DNA from: Physcomitrium patens
Taxonomy: Eukaryota > Streptophyta > Bryopsida > Funariales > Funariaceae
Direction: 5' to 3'
Length of the DNA stretch: 64,000 nt
NCBI RefSeq assembly: GCF_000002425.4
Contig: NC_037269.1
Span: 387,599-451,598 of the forward strand
Shown piece by piece: positions 1 to 12,022 of this stretch. Every line of letters begins with the position of its first letter. Within the stretch, counting starts at the first letter, position 1. Position numbers and translations under genes: made by a program. The notes under the pieces are model-generated. The model did no database searches. It had not been told where the DNA came from and worked only from the letters and a program-made list of their open reading frames with translations.

Positions 1-886
1 ATATTCTTTCATTACATCATAAAATTGCTTTAAATACTCGTTTATTATCATATCACTACCTTTGAAATATAAATCTAATATTATTTATAAATTATTCATA
101 GTATGATCACAGCAAAAAAATTCAAACATTCCAAATATGTGTTCATCTTAATCAATTATTCCAAATTTCTTCAACTCATGTTCTATATTTTTGATATTTA
201 TTTTTTCTATCTTTTTAAAATTATTTATATTTTTCAATGAAATATATCCATTCTATGATAATCTTGTAATGGTTTCATTTTTTCTACTAGGCAAGAAGAC
301 ATTACATCTTGTACCATTGCAATCTTGGTTTACAATGGCTTCTAATAAAAATCCTTTGAGTTTTCAAGATCTTTAAATTCTTTGTATATGCTTAGCAAAT
401 AATGCCTCCTCAAAATATTTTGATTTCTTTCATGATTTAAACAAACTATTAAAAATTACACTGCCTTCTTATTATCTTTACATAGGCCAAACTGTCATCC
501 ATTATCTTTGTTTCCATTTGTATCATTGTTTCAATATATGGTTATTTCAATATAATAGGATATGTTGATATATCTTATACAAAAAAAAAAATTATTCATA
601 AATAATATCCTTTAGCATTACTTTGATATTTGGACAAGCTCCATTCAAATCTCCTTTTGAATTATTTGTTGCTTTTATCATTTATTCATATTCAGTATAA
701 ATAGGCCATTTTCTTCTTTCATATTATTTTTTTGATATTAAATTAATTTTAAAACCATGATCAATCAATGCTACAATTGATTCTTATAAATTTCTCAATT
801 TCATCAAATTTTTTGTAGTAGCCTTAGTCCAATGACTTTTTAAATAATGACTAGAAACTTGAATCATGTCTTCTTTTTTTGTAAAT

Positions 887-986
887 NNNNNNNNNNNNNN
901 NNNNNNNNNNNNNNNNNNNNNNNNNNNNNNNNNNNNNNNNNNNNNNNNNNNNNNNNNNNNNNNNNNNNNNNNNNNNNNNNNNNNNN
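887..986. other. Assembly gap (100 N)
   Basis: Exactly 100 unknown bases, the usual placeholder for a scaffold join of unknown size. It falls inside the GypM-1 linker between Gag and protease. The flanks on both sides still align with GypM-2 in the same order, so the join is plausible. Confidence 0.98.
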
Positions 987-1129
987 GCTTCATTTTGACT
1001 CTTTTTAATATAAGCATATACCAATAATCCATCTATTAGATCATTTCATTTAGTAATTTGTCAAATATTATTGCCAATAAGTTTTAAATCATCTCTAATA
1101 AATTTTCTCTTTTAAACATAATTCATTAC

Positions 1130-2340
1130 ATTTGACTACAAAGAATTAAATTTTCCTGAAACTTCTAAATTTATGTTAAAATATTTTTTTGGATTTGCTT
1201 CTATCCAATATATTGATGCTTTATTTCTTGAGATTTTAAATGCTTCATTTGTAAGTACATTTATTCTTTCTTTATCAAAGTTTGTTTCTAATTTTTTTCC
1301 ACTCTCTTTTAAATGTATCATACCATCTTTAAAAAAATAAATCCTTTGTATAGTACCTCTATAAAATCTTTATATTCTTTTCTTGAATGATCCATGCTAT
1401 TATACTTTATGTACCTATGCACTACACTTTTCATTGGTCTCAATTTTTGTCTTCTTGATATTCTTGATTATTGACTCTTCTTCTCAAGTGTTACAAATTT
1501 TATTTGTAAATATTTTATTTTTTATATGATTTTATTATTGTCTATTTTTTTTCTTTGATGTAATCATTAAAGGTTGATTTATAGATATAAAATGATTAAT
1601 AGATATTTTTATTTTAAATGCTTACAATGGTTTTTAATTACTTATCCTATCTTTTCTTCTTTTTCTCTTTTTAAGCAATCTTACTATTTCTTCTACTTCC
1701 AATTTGTTGCTAATCCTTCATCTTTTTATTTTTTTTTCTTAAAGCAAGATGTCCAACTTTTCTTACAATTCTCGATTAGCTGCTTGAAGAAAAAACTTCA
1801 CTTTACTTGGATTTAATAATTGCTTCTTTTTTTTCTAAAATAAAAATATTACTTTTTGAACTTTCTTAATTTTTTTTTTTTAAAAGATATTTCTTAGGCC
1901 TTTTAATCCATTCAAAAAATGACTTCTTTGTAACTCAATTACTATCTTCTAAGAAAAATTCATCCTTTAATGCTTATAAAAATTTCTTCCATGAACCTCT
2001 AAAATTTCTTATAATGGATTTTACTTGATTTCTTATCTAAGATGCAGTAGCCAATTCAAATAATTGAAACATCTTCTTATTTGAAATATGCTTCAATTCT
2101 ATTTCTTACATATTATACCTTAAATATTTTATAATATACTTCCTTTGAAATTGATCAATCTTGTCTATAATCACTTGTAATACTTTATTTTCCATATCTT
2201 CTTTGCAATCTTTAATCTATTGCTATTACATGAATAGGACAAAAGCTTCAAACATGCTTGTGAAGTTGGAATCAAAATATATACTTTGTCTTCAAGGTAT
2301 AGCTCCAGTTCTAACTCTATTTGAAGCACCATCAAAAGCC
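1130..2340 (-). pseudogene. GypM-1 gag remnant
   Basis: This is a decayed Gag of a gypsy-type retroelement, whose product would package the element RNA in cytoplasmic particles. Its start region (2,320-2,171) matches the Gly-rich start and the segment around VYILIPTSQACLKLLSYSC seen in GypM-2. Its end (1,321-1,136) is an open stretch starting MIHLKESGKKLETNF, the counterpart of MIHLKESGEKLESKL in GypM-2. The CX2C part of the knuckle can be followed near 1,420 (minus), but frames shift repeatedly. No functional product is expected. Confidence 0.65.
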
Positions 2341-2346
2341 TTTCTT

Positions 2347-2897
2347 TGTTAAGGAAAAGAACTCGATGAAAAAAAATAATTAAGTGAGATTCTTTCAAAG
2401 AGATTTGACAAAATAAAATTAGAAAAGTATGTATATTAAAAAAGAAATTAAAATAGCTATTGCCAAAAGACAAAGAAACTAGAGATTCTTGAAACTAAAA
2501 TAGAAGCAAGAAAGAAATTGACAAGAGTGAAGAAGGCTTTATTCTTGCTAATATATATATATTATCTATCTAGGATCTATATGACCACATTCTATAGGAC
2601 TTCCAAAAATGTGTTGACTTTGCATGACATGTATCTTAACTTGTAAGGCAAGTTTTCTATATAAATCTTTATATTTAGCTTGTTTTGCAAGCTACTAATA
2701 CATGTGGCATGTGATTAGCTTGTTGACCAAGTTTTTAACCTACGAAATTAACTATAAAAACGTGTAAAGTCAAATCAACATCTACAAAGCTTCTAAAAAT
2801 CTTTTCTAAAAGATATTATGAAATTAATCTATTTTTATCTACTTCTACCTATTCATATTATCTAGATAATAATTATAATAGAGATATATTCTTGATA
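2347..2897 (-). repeat. ChrA-1 3' LTR
   Basis: 551 bp, about the same size as the ChrA-3 (549 bp) and ChrA-7 (561 bp) LTRs. In plus-strand reading it begins TGTTAAGG (ChrA-7 has TGTCAAGG) and ends near GATA, next to a degraded polypurine tract. A shared block reading GCTATTGCCAAAAGACAAG lies near 2,455-2,473. Confidence 0.8.
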
Positions 2898-2913
2898 TTA
2901 CTCCATCTTCTAG
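2898..2913 (-). other. ChrA-1 polypurine tract (degraded)
   Basis: The minus strand reads a purine-rich stretch just before the LTR, the counterpart of AGAAGGGAGGGTAA in ChrA-7. Several purines have changed. It would have primed plus-strand DNA synthesis. Confidence 0.55.
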
Positions 2914-2938
2914 GGACGAGTTCTACAAAGAGTGGTGA

Positions 2939-3361
2939 TTACATATTAAGAAAGTCTAAGATGTAGCAATTTGTATTTGCCACATACTTTGATCTTTATT
3001 CCTTTTAAAAGTAATTGATAGGTCTTTTCAGCAATTGATAATGTTCTATTCTAGAAAAAAAAGACCATTCTACTATTTGATCATTGTTAAAACCTTTGTA
3101 ACTTCCTTTAAATAAAATATTTATAATACCATCAGAAGTTGTTCTTATTTCTAATAAAATCATCAAACATCTAGAGTCTCTTCCCAAATCGTGATACTAA
3201 ACGTGTTATATCTTATCATCTATTCAATGAAGAATATGTTGTTTTTGAAGGTCTTCATCTCTATTATGTCAACTTGAAGGCTATAATAATTGTAATATCT
3301 TGTCCGATAAGTTAATAAATGATGGATCTTAAGTTGAATCTACTAGCTGTTCATTTTTCAT
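2939..3361 (-). pseudogene. orf140 of ChrA-1: conserved small frame after the chromodomain
   Basis: A frame of exactly 423 nt runs from an ATG (MKNEQLVDST) to a TAA just before the polypurine tract. It aligns without gaps to the same frame in ChrA-2, ChrA-5 and ChrA-7. Shared blocks include RDEDLQ, YHDLGRDSRCL, SYKGFNNDQIVEWS, RPIN and YILDFLN. The last 60 codons before position 3,005 are still open; the first part has several stops of the kinds C-to-T or G-to-A change produces. I see no signal peptide, membrane segment or known motif. Function unknown; it is separate from pol, which ends upstream. Confidence 0.65.
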
Positions 3362-3539
3362 CTCTTTAATGCCACAATTATATAAAAATTATAAATAAGA
3401 ATAGAAGGTAGAATGCAATCTTTTCTAAATTATATTTCTTTTATAGCAAAGATTTGTTATCCTTTATCTTAATTTTGATGGATGTTGTTGATGAAAAGCT
3501 TTGATCTTCTCTATTGTATTTGTAAGATTTTCTTCTAAC

Positions 3540-6375
3540 TTCTATGTATATTCATTAATATCATATCCGTACCAATGAATAAGATATTTCAACATATATT
3601 GGTGCCACCTTGAATCCAAGACTTCTTCGACCTTGAATTCTTGATTATTATCTACTTCTCAAAAAGATGAATAGTTTTAATATTACGACAAAATAACCAT
3701 ATCTTATCACCAATATGGAAATAAGGTTGTTCCTTGTGATAAGCATCTACATTGCTCTTTTGTTGTTCTTAAGCTTTTTTTAGTAGCACCTTTATTATTG
3801 TATGTAACTCAAATAAATGATTTGCTAAATCTTTTGCTATAGGATTATGAATTTTTGAAAAGCCAAAAGCATCAAGTCATGGATGATATTCATAATTAAG
3901 AAAGAAATTTATTTGTTGCATAAAAAAATATACTATATTATTATAAGTAAACTCTACTAATAGCAAAATAATTATCTAATTATCTTATTAATAGTTGATA
4001 GTATACTTCAAATATTGCTCCAAAACTTGATTTACATACTATGTTTGACTATTTGTTTGAAGATATAAAGCCAAAGATAGTTTTATATCTACTTTTAAAA
4101 ACTTAAAAAATATTTTTTAAAATCTTGATACAAACTAAGTTTTCCTATCTGATATAATATCCTTAGACAATCCATAATAGTGATAGATTTTATCAAAAAA
4201 AAGCTTGGGCATTTTTTCACCTATGATAGCTTTTGTATATGGTGTAAAATGTGCCATCTTGGTAAAATGGTCTACTATCAAAAATATAAAGTCATAAGAA
4301 CTTGAAAGTGGAAGATCTATAATAAAATCCACAAAAATAAAAGACCATGGTTTGAAATAAATAATAGTTGGAGAAGTCATTCTTTATTGATTAAAAGATG
4401 CATCTCCTTTTGATGCAAGATAAGAACATCTAGAAAGAGCATCTGACAAATCTTATTATTTTTTGGATTGATAAGTGATCTTAAAATCAAATCTTGACAA
4501 AAAAATGCTCCAATAGGCTTTATGATGATTTAAAATACGTGTTGATATAAGATATTCAAGATTCTAATGGTCAGTATAAATAATGATTAGATTAAAAGCA
4601 CCTTCTAAATAATGGCACTATTCTTAAAACAAACCTATAATTACAAGAAGTTCTTTGTCATGAATCTCATAGTTGATCTTGGCTATTCAAACTTTTTTTG
4701 AATAAAAAGCTATTAGGTGAATTTTATTATTTGTTTCTATTTATGATTATGTGGCATTCAAAGAAAAATTTGATATATCTACTTTCATAAAAAATGGCTT
4801 AAAAAAGTTGACACAATATAAGATTGGTGCAGAAATAAAAATTGTCTTCGAAACTTCAAATGCCGCTTTGACTTCTTGATTCCATTAAGTTTATATTTAC
4901 ATATTAATTATATAAGAGGAGCTACAACTTGAGAGAAGTTCTTAATGAAGATCCAATAGTAATTGATAAATTCCAAAAAATATTAGATATCTCTTATCAT
5001 TTTTGAGATCTTTCAATCTATAATAGTTTGAACCTTTTAAGGATCTATCATAAGACCATCATTTAAAATGATGTATCTTAAATAATCGACCTAAGTAGTG
5101 TGAAACATACTCTTTTCTATCTTGGTATAGAGTCCTACTTCTTTTAATTTTTGTAATGTATGACAAACATAAATTTTATGTTCTTTTATATTCTTAAAAT
5201 AGATTAAGATATCAACTAAATAATAGATAACATAGTTATCAAAAAAATCTCAAAAAAAATCATTCATTAGATATTAAAAAGCTGTTGATGCATTTATAAG
5301 TCCAAAAGGTATGACATTGTATTTAATATGTCCATACTTTGTTCAAAATGAAGTCTTTCATTCATCTCTTTTTTTATGCGTATTAAATTCTATTTTCCTC
5401 ATAGATCTATTTTTTTATAGATCTTAACTTGATTTAATTGATTAAGAAGTCTAGATATTAAAGATAGCAAGTACCTATTCTTGATGGTCATTTTGTTGAA
5501 TCTTTAATAATTGAGATACATCCACAATGCTTCATCTTTTTTCTTCACAAATAAAATTAGGACTTTTGCTAGAAATTTGGAATAGTGTATGAAGTTCTCG
5601 ACTAGATTTTCTTCAATATACTCTTTAAGTATAGTCAATTCATTTTAGAATAAATTATAAATTGATCCAAATCATAATTGAGATCTTTCTTGAAGGTCAA
5701 TTGAGTAATCATAAGAATAATATTTTAGTAGAGTATTTCCATTCTTCTTTTCAAATATATCTTAAAAATCTTAATATTGGCTTGAAATGCCACTTGAAAT
5801 ATTTCTACCATTAGAAATAAGTACATCATAAATGATACAAGATAATTCTTCTTTTGCAGCATGCAAGAAAGCTCTTACACCTACAAATATATATTTAATT
5901 GCACTAAACTTATGACTTTCTACTTGATCAATTGTACTCTTAATTATACTTTCAAAAAAGTCATGATTATAAGAAATTTAATGTATTTTAGTGTTATATT
6001 TTTTTAGTCATGATAAACCTAAAATAATTGGATTAGAAGAAGATCTAATGATATTAAATATTATAAAGCTATGTTGACCATTAGTTATTATTTCTATAAG
6101 AAAGGTTTCATAAATAAAAAATTTTGAAGCTAATGAACGACCATCTATGACTTCTATATGAACAAAATTAGTTACTTGATTCAATGTTTGAGGATCAGAT
6201 AAGTTGAGCATGAATTTTTTTTCTCATATTGTAATCTGTAGAAAATTGGCTAATAAATGCAGTATCATTTCACTTAATATTAGTTACAAGTTGTCAAAAT
6301 TTTAAAATTAACTTTTTCAAGAACTCTTACATTTGAGCCATTGTATTCTTCATTTCAAGAAGCTCTGCTATGATA
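3540..6375 (-). pseudogene. ChrA-1 gag-pol remnant (Gag, PR, RT, RNase H, INT, chromodomain)
   Basis: The minus strand contains, in order, a Gag start (ELLEMKN near 6,360), a Gag tail and protease fused in one open frame (6,211-6,008, MLNLSDPQTL running into HIEVIDGRS), RT with the YLDD box changed to YLVD near 5,190, RNase H, integrase (4,380-4,135, with FTKMAHFTPYTKA and GLSKDIISDRKT) and a chromodomain (about 3,660-3,550, EVDNNQEFKVEEVLDSR). Compared with ChrA-7 the middle of Gag, the zinc knuckle, the protease active site and part of the integrase tail are deleted. Dead. Confidence 0.8.
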
Positions 6376-6384
6376 ATATTTAAA

Positions 6385-7370
6385 GAAGGGACAATGCCTA
6401 ATATCACAAGTGAAGAAACAACTAAACTTTTTCTTAACAATATTTATTGCTATTATGGATATTAATGTAATATAAAATCTAGATAAAAAAGATTCAATTT
6501 GTTTCAAGATTTTAAAGAATCTTTTTTAAGATTCTAAAGATAGATATAAAACTTTCTTTTACTTTTCATCTTCAAATTGATAGACAAATAAAATGAGTGA
6601 ATTAAGTTTTGGAGTTGTATTTAAGGTGCACTATCAATTATCATCAAGATGATTAGATAACTCTTTTGCCATTAACAAAGTTTGTATATAATAATTTATT
6701 ATATTCTTTTAATTAATTAATACCTTTTTTTTTTAACAATTATGGTTATCATCTATGATTTAATACTTTTGACTTTTCAAATATTAATAATCTTGCTGCA
6801 AAAAAATTGGCAAATTATTTGTCAGAGCTATGTACAATAATAAAGATATAATTAAAGAAAGCTCAAGCATAACAAAAGATTAATGTGGATATCTATTGTA
6901 AAGAACAACCAAAATTTATTATAAATGATAAGCTATGGCTACTTCGTCATAATATCAAGTTTACTTGTCCTTGTGATAAGTTAGACTATTATAGGCTTGG
7001 ACCTTTTTTTATTTGTGAAGAAGTCAACATGTTGCTTATTGGTTATATCTATTAGAATTTATGAAGATTCGTCTTGTATTTTACATGTCTCTTTTTGAGC
7101 CATATAAGATAGTGAATATCTTAAAAAGAAGACAAATACTACTTCCTCATATAAAAGTAGATAATAATCAAAAGTTTGAGGTAGAAGAAGTTTTAGATTC
7201 AAGGCAACATCAAAATAAATAAGAATGTCTTATTCATTGGTACAAATATGATATTAGTGAATACACATGGAAGTGAGCAAAGAATCTTGTAAATGCAACA
7301 AAGAAGATTGAGCCTTTTATTGATAAAATCAAGATAAAAAATAACAAAATTTTATTATAAAAGAAAAAAG
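6385..7370 (+). pseudogene. ChrA-2 integrase C-terminal half with chromodomain
   Basis: Remnant of the integrase core and tail, including a DDE-region match near 6,400-6,540 and the stretch corresponding to [14 protein letters not shown] near 7,060-7,110. The chromodomain lies at about 7,158-7,275 (VDNNQKFEVEEVLDSR, then IHWYKYDISEYTW). In chromoviruses this domain binds modified histone H3 and steers integration into heterochromatin. Stops and frameshifts throughout. Confidence 0.75.
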
Positions 7371-7452
7371 ATCCAAGGAAGATAGCATTCTATCTTTTAC
7401 TTTTATTTGTAACTTTTGTTTGTAACTTTTATATATTTATAATACTAAAGGG

Positions 7453-7875
7453 ATGAAGAACTAATAACTAGCAGATGCAATTTAAGAGCTATCACTTACT
7501 CACTTATGAGACAAGACATTGTAATTATCACAACTTTCAAGTCAACATAATGGAAATGAAGATTTTCAAGAATGACATATCATTCTTCAAATAGATGGCA
7601 AAATATAACGTATTCGGTATCACGATCTTAGAAAAGACTCTTGATGTTTGATAATTTTATGAGAGGTAGGGACAATTTTTCATAGTATTTCAAATATTTT
7701 ATTTGAAAGAAGTTATAAAGGCCTCAATAATAATCAAATAATAAAATGATCTTTCTATCTTAGTATTAAATACTATCAATAATTGAAAGGACCTATCAAC
7801 CATCTTCAAAGAAAACAAAGATCAAAGTATGTATCAAATATAATTTGTTGCATCTTGGATTTCTTCAGTGTATAA
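7453..7875 (+). pseudogene. orf140 of ChrA-2
   Basis: Exactly 423 nt from ATG to TAA, in the same place as in the other ChrA copies: after the chromodomain and 41 bp before the LTR. Recognisable blocks are NEDFQ, YHDL, NILFERSYKGLNNNQII, GPINHLQRKQRSKYVSN and CILDFF. There are several in-frame stops but no net length change. Unknown function. Confidence 0.65.
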
Positions 7876-7916
7876 TGATCACTTCTTATAGAACTTATTT
7901 CTAGAAGGAGATATAA

Positions 7917-8459
7917 TATCAGAGATATATATTTATTCTAATATTTATCTATATGATTAAGTAGAAATAAATAAAAATAAATTTATTTCATAATATTTTC
8001 TAGAAAAGCTTTATAAAAGCTTCATAAATGTTGCTTTGATTGGAAATCTCTTTATAATTAATTGGTAGTTTAGAAACTTAATTAATAAGTTAACTACGTA
8101 TTAATAGCTTGTGGAATAAGCTTACTTTGTGGTGTACATATAAAAAACTTGCCTTATAAGTTAAGATACATATCTTACAAAATCAATGCATTTTATAGGT
8201 CTTATAGGTCTTTGCTACATAGCTCTTAATTAAAAATATATATGAAGGCAAGTGTGAAGACTTCTTCACTCTTATCAATGTCTTTTTAGTTTTTAGTTTT
8301 GTTTCAAGACTTTCTACTCTTCTTGTCTTTGGCAATAGCCATTTTAGTTTAATATTATATCATCCTTAAATAATTTTTTAGTTTTTTTGAGTGATATAAG
8401 AGTGTATGAAGTGTATTGATATGTATTGAACAAATATTAAATAAAACAATGGTATTGTA
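7917..8459 (+). repeat. ChrA-2 3' LTR
   Basis: About 543 bp, beginning TATCAGAG after the purine-rich CTAGAAGGAGATATAA (the ChrA-7 LTR begins TGTCACAAAC after a similar tract). The GCTTTATAAAAGCTTCATAAA block and the CTTGTCTTTGGCAATAGCC block are shared with other ChrA LTRs. The 3' boundary is set by comparison with ChrA-5 and is less certain. Confidence 0.7.
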
Positions 8460-8519
8460 GCCAAATGAAGTATATTATGACATGTTTCAATCAAATCAAC
8501 AATTATGTACAAATGACGA

Positions 8520-9856
8520 TGTCATTATATAATATGACTATATGATAAAAATATAAATAAAATTAATTTTTAATTAATATTTAATCATTTGAATTCAACA
8601 AAAATTAAAGAAAATTAAAAAAAACTTTATGAAAGTTTCTTAAATTATTTACTTTTCTTAATAGCTATTAGATAAAAATTAATTATCAAATTTTCCTTCT
8701 AAGTTGTAGAAACTCTTTTATTACCTTTAAAAGACCACAAATTGATAAAAACAAGATGGATGAGGTAAATAATTAATCTAGTTGATATTAGAATAAAGAT
8801 GAAGATAAGATCAAGCTTAAAAATTCATAAGATGAATGGATTTGATACTTAAAGAACAACAATTTGTAGATTGGGATCAAAATCAAACCTCTCATCACTA
8901 AAATAGATATGGAGGGTAAAGTAAGAGAGATTAAGGAGATTGGAAAATGGAGTCAAAGAGCTAACAACAAGTTTATTTCAAAGGCAAAAGGATTATTTTC
9001 TTATGTTCTAAAAAGACTTTGTAATCATTGTTCTAAACCAAGGTTTATATTGGTGACCTGGGATTTATATAATAAAATTAGATATAGCATTCTTGATTGA
9101 TTTATATAATTGAAAAAATAATCATAATTCAAATTTATTTAATGTATATTTTTTTGAATGTCTTAAGTGTGCATAAAATTTTGTTTTATTTTAATGGTGT
9201 GGTTTAGAGATATTCAATCATTGATGCAATAAGGTACGGAAAGTTGATAACTTAGAATTAATTATAATTTTTGTGATATCTAGAGATTTATCAATTGGAA
9301 CAAAGTAAAATTTGATATAATATTAGAAGACTCAAAGGCTAAATTGCATATAAATTTTGAGTAGAAGTTAATAATTAGAGAAGAAAAAATTACTTTTTAA
9401 AATTCATTATCAACTTTCAAGGTAGTAACTAAGAGATACTAGCAAGGATTTATGGCATTTTTTTACAATTTGTAAGTTGGATTAATTTAAAACTTCATGC
9501 ATGTATAAAAGACTTTTAATGATATTAATAAAAAAAAATGTACCAATTAGATGGTTAGATAAAAAATTACAGCTTATTGAAATTTGTTGCTTAAGATTAA
9601 GATTTGGAATGAAATTTAAAAGTTGCAATGAAATAAAAGTAACAAAGTAATTTAGATTTGTGCTTGCTTGAAGTTAATAAGAAGAATGTTTTTAAATACT
9701 TGTATTGGATCTAAGCCTTTTGTATTTAAATTTTAATTAATTTCTATTTAGGTGCTTAAAACCTTTTAAGATTTCTTGAATACTTATAAAATACTACTTT
9801 ATTATCTACAACCAAGTACTCAATGTATTTTTAAACAAAATTTATATAATGTGACA
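8520..9856 (+). repeat. GypE LTR 1 (probably solo)
   Basis: About 1,337 bp, from TGTCATTATATAATATGAC to ATAATGTGACA. It aligns end to end with the two LTRs at 52,696 and 54,938. I find no primer site, coding interior or partner LTR next to it, so a solo LTR is likeliest. No convincing target duplication: the flanks are GACGA and ATGAT. Its first ~30 bases also resemble the GypM LTR start. Confidence 0.7.
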
Positions 9857-10259
9857 ATGATTATTGGAATTATAGATCTATCTAATATTACCACCAATAT
9901 TGTCTAATGTATAAACCAGAATAGGTGCCATCTTTGAAAAAAGGCTAAGATATCAATTGTAGTATTATGATTTCTATGTTGATGGATATAAATACAAATA
10001 TATTAATTATTTTTATAATGATAATCCAATTACAAAAAGATCAAGATTTACAAATAATATGATACCATATAAAACCTTAGAAACAATTTTTTCTATAATA
10101 ATGGAAGTAACTATACAATCTTAGAATGACAATATAAGAAGAACTCAAAACAACACAACTAACTACTCCAAATTGAAACAAAATCTTAAATACCAAAAGA
10201 ATTACTATTCCATTAGATAAATGACTAAAACTCAATTTGGACCTCAAAACATATCTACA
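9857..10259. other. Unassigned AT-rich spacer
   Basis: About 400 bp between the GypE LTR and the ChrA-3 LTR. I see no long frame, repeat copy or structural motif. Confidence 0.6.
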
Positions 10260-10808
10260 TGTGATAGATATAAACCTACTATAATTATTATCTAAGTAGG
10301 TAGAATTAGATAAAAATAAAATAATTTCATAATGCCTTCTAGACAAGCTTTCTAAAAGCTTCTTAGACATTGTTTTAACTTAACATATATTTGTAGTTGA
10401 TTGATAGATTAGAAACTTGGTCAACAAGCTATCCATATACCATATGTATTGATAGCTTGTGGAACAAGCTAATTATGTAGCAGCTATATAAAAAACTTGC
10501 CTTGCAAGTCAAGATACATGACATCCAAAGTCAATGCATTTTTGGAGGTCTTATAGAATATTGCCATATAGATCTTAAGTAGATAGTATGTATAGAAGCA
10601 AAAGATAAGCCTTCTTTACTCTTGTCAATTCTTTTTTTGCTTCTAGTTTAGATTCAAGAGTCTCTACTTTTCTTGTCTTTTGGCAATAGCCATTCTAATT
10701 TCTTTTTAATATACATACTACTTTATTTCTATTTTGTCACTTTTCTTTTAACACAGATTTTTGAAGTTTATGTATCTTCTTTCAATTCATATTCTTAAAA
10801 AATTGACA
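10260..10808 (+). repeat. ChrA-3 5' LTR
   Basis: 549 bp, from TGTGATAGATATAAAC to AAAAAATTGACA. ChrA-7 has TGTCACAAAC and CCTTGACA at the same ends. The start and end agree with the TG...CA rule and with the ~550-bp length of the family. Confidence 0.8.
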
Positions 10809-10820
10809 AGAGTATACTTT

Positions 10821-10832
10821 TAATATTAGAGC
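10821..10832 (+). other. Primer binding site, initiator-Met tRNA type (decayed)
   Basis: TAATATTAGAGC differs from the standard plant iMet primer site TGGTATCAGAGC at three positions, all G-to-A or C-to-T. It lies 12 nt after the LTR end, rather further than usual. It identifies the priming tRNA of the ChrA family. Confidence 0.65.
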
Positions 10833-11009
10833 TTTATCTTTTCTTGATTAAGAGTAGATTATTTCTTTTTCTTAATAAAACAAAAGCATATTAAAAGATA
10901 CAGATTACCTTCTTTTAAATTAATATTGTTCTTAATATCTTCTATATTTTCAAGTCCTCTCTTTTGCTTGTCTTGAGTGATATTAGACATATTTTTTTTA
11001 AGAGTCATC

Positions 11010-12022
11010 ATGGCAAAGCTTCTTGAAATGAAGAATGCAATAGTACAAATGTAAAAATAATTGAAGGGATTGATGCTTGTGATGCATCAAATTAGTTTAT
11101 CGCCACAAAAAATAATAAAAATGACAAGAAGTGAAGATATAGAAATGATTAGAGCTGCTTTAACATCTATACCAAATCATATTCTTTTTCTTATAGTAGA
11201 ATATGCTTTCAATATTAGAAAATCTAGAATTATCTTATTCGAGAAGTTTGATTGTACAAAATCCAAGTTTTGAGGATTTATCAATTAAGTACAACTTGTG
11301 ATTGATCTTCAATCTCAAAGCTATCCAATGCCAAGATCACAAGTTAAATTCATTGATATACTTATTTTACGTTTGATATTATCATAATTTTTATCTTTTT
11401 ATAAAAAACAAGATCCAATACTAGATGATTTAGAGGCTTTTTTGGTAGAGTTTTGATTTATGTATGGAGAACATGATGTAATTTATGTTGCAATCAATAA
11501 AATTTGTATCTTGCAAAAAAACAATTGATAAGTGATATCATATGCTTTAGAATTTTGACAACTGGCAATTGATGTTAAGTAGGATGATATTATCCATATC
11601 AACCAATTTTTCTATGGATTACAATATGAGGTAAAGAAATTGATGCTCAACTTACTTGATCCTTAGACATTGTGTTGTTGATTTTGTTGTAAAGTGTATC
11701 AATTGGTTTTTTGAATTTTAATCTAAGAATTATGTAAGAGAATCTCTATGCTATTAAAATTATATGACAACATTGATGACCTTTCAATTTAAACATCTGG
11801 AAATAGAAGACATGTAAATTGATGTGATACGTTTCAAACTTCTTACTAAATAAGAAAAGACTTGTTGTCATTAAGAAGGATTATATTTATATTTTAGAGA
11901 AGCTAAGTACAGTGCTCAATATTGTTCAAAGAAACGATGCTACTATAAAATAAAGAGTATGACTATCAAAGATGAAAAAAATTTTGTAAAACAAATTTGT
12001 CCACCTACAATAGGGCCCGTTG
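11010..12022 (+). pseudogene. ChrA-3 gag
   Basis: Starts at ATG 11,010 (MAKLLEMKNAIVQM). A capsid-like region follows near 11,230-11,480, where FEKFDCTKSKF and VQLVIDLQSQSYP match the Gag of ChrA-7. The MLNLLDP region lies near 11,640 and a zinc-knuckle remnant near 11,880-11,935. Numerous stops, all compatible with C-to-T or G-to-A changes, interrupt the frame. The open piece 11,061-11,273 is the longest left. Truncated after the knuckle. Confidence 0.75.

Larger units (their letters stand above)
1..2346 (-). mobile_element. GypM-1: 5' internal part of a Ty3/gypsy element, cut by window edge
   Basis: Read on the minus strand, this stretch runs parallel to the interior of GypM-2 (about 43,360-45,950 plus). 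The Gag start lies near 2,320, the zinc-knuckle region near 1,430-1,380, the conserved tract beginning MIHLKESG at 1,321, and the protease motif ALIDHG near 760. The rest of pol lies beyond position 1. The copy has no LTR here: at 2,346/2,347 it meets the end of the ChrA-1 LTR, so ChrA-1 appears to have inserted near the Gag start. Many stops and AT-rich changes show it is dead. Assignment rests on collinear similarity by eye to GypM-2. Confidence 0.75.
2347..6378 (-). mobile_element. ChrA-1: decayed chromovirus (Ty3/gypsy), 5' LTR missing
   Basis: From high to low coordinates on the minus strand it carries a Gag start (about 6,375), Gag remnants, protease, reverse transcriptase, RNase H, integrase, chromodomain, the orf140 frame, a polypurine tract and a 3' LTR. 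The order is that of plant and fungal chromoviruses. All parts align with ChrA-7 (58,570-64,000). There is no 5' LTR: just beyond the Gag start the sequence flips to plus-strand integrase of ChrA-2. Gag carries two large deletions. Confidence 0.85.
6385..8459 (+). mobile_element. ChrA-2: 3' part of a chromovirus
   Basis: A plus-strand copy starting inside integrase (near the stretch matching TSEETSKLFLDN of ChrA-7) and running through the chromodomain, orf140, a purine tract and a 3' LTR. Everything 5' of integrase is missing. It abuts ChrA-1 in opposite orientation at about 6,378-6,385. Its LTR end differs from ChrA-1, ChrA-3 and ChrA-7 but resembles that of ChrA-5, so it belongs to that LTR variant. 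Confidence 0.8.
10260..12022 (+). mobile_element. ChrA-3: 5' LTR, leader and gag of a chromovirus
   Basis: A plus-strand 5' part with LTR, primer site and Gag up to just past the zinc knuckle. It ends abruptly near 12,022, at the segment matching KQVCPATIGTVQ of ChrA-7. What follows is unrelated. No pol and no 3' LTR are present. Confidence 0.8.
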
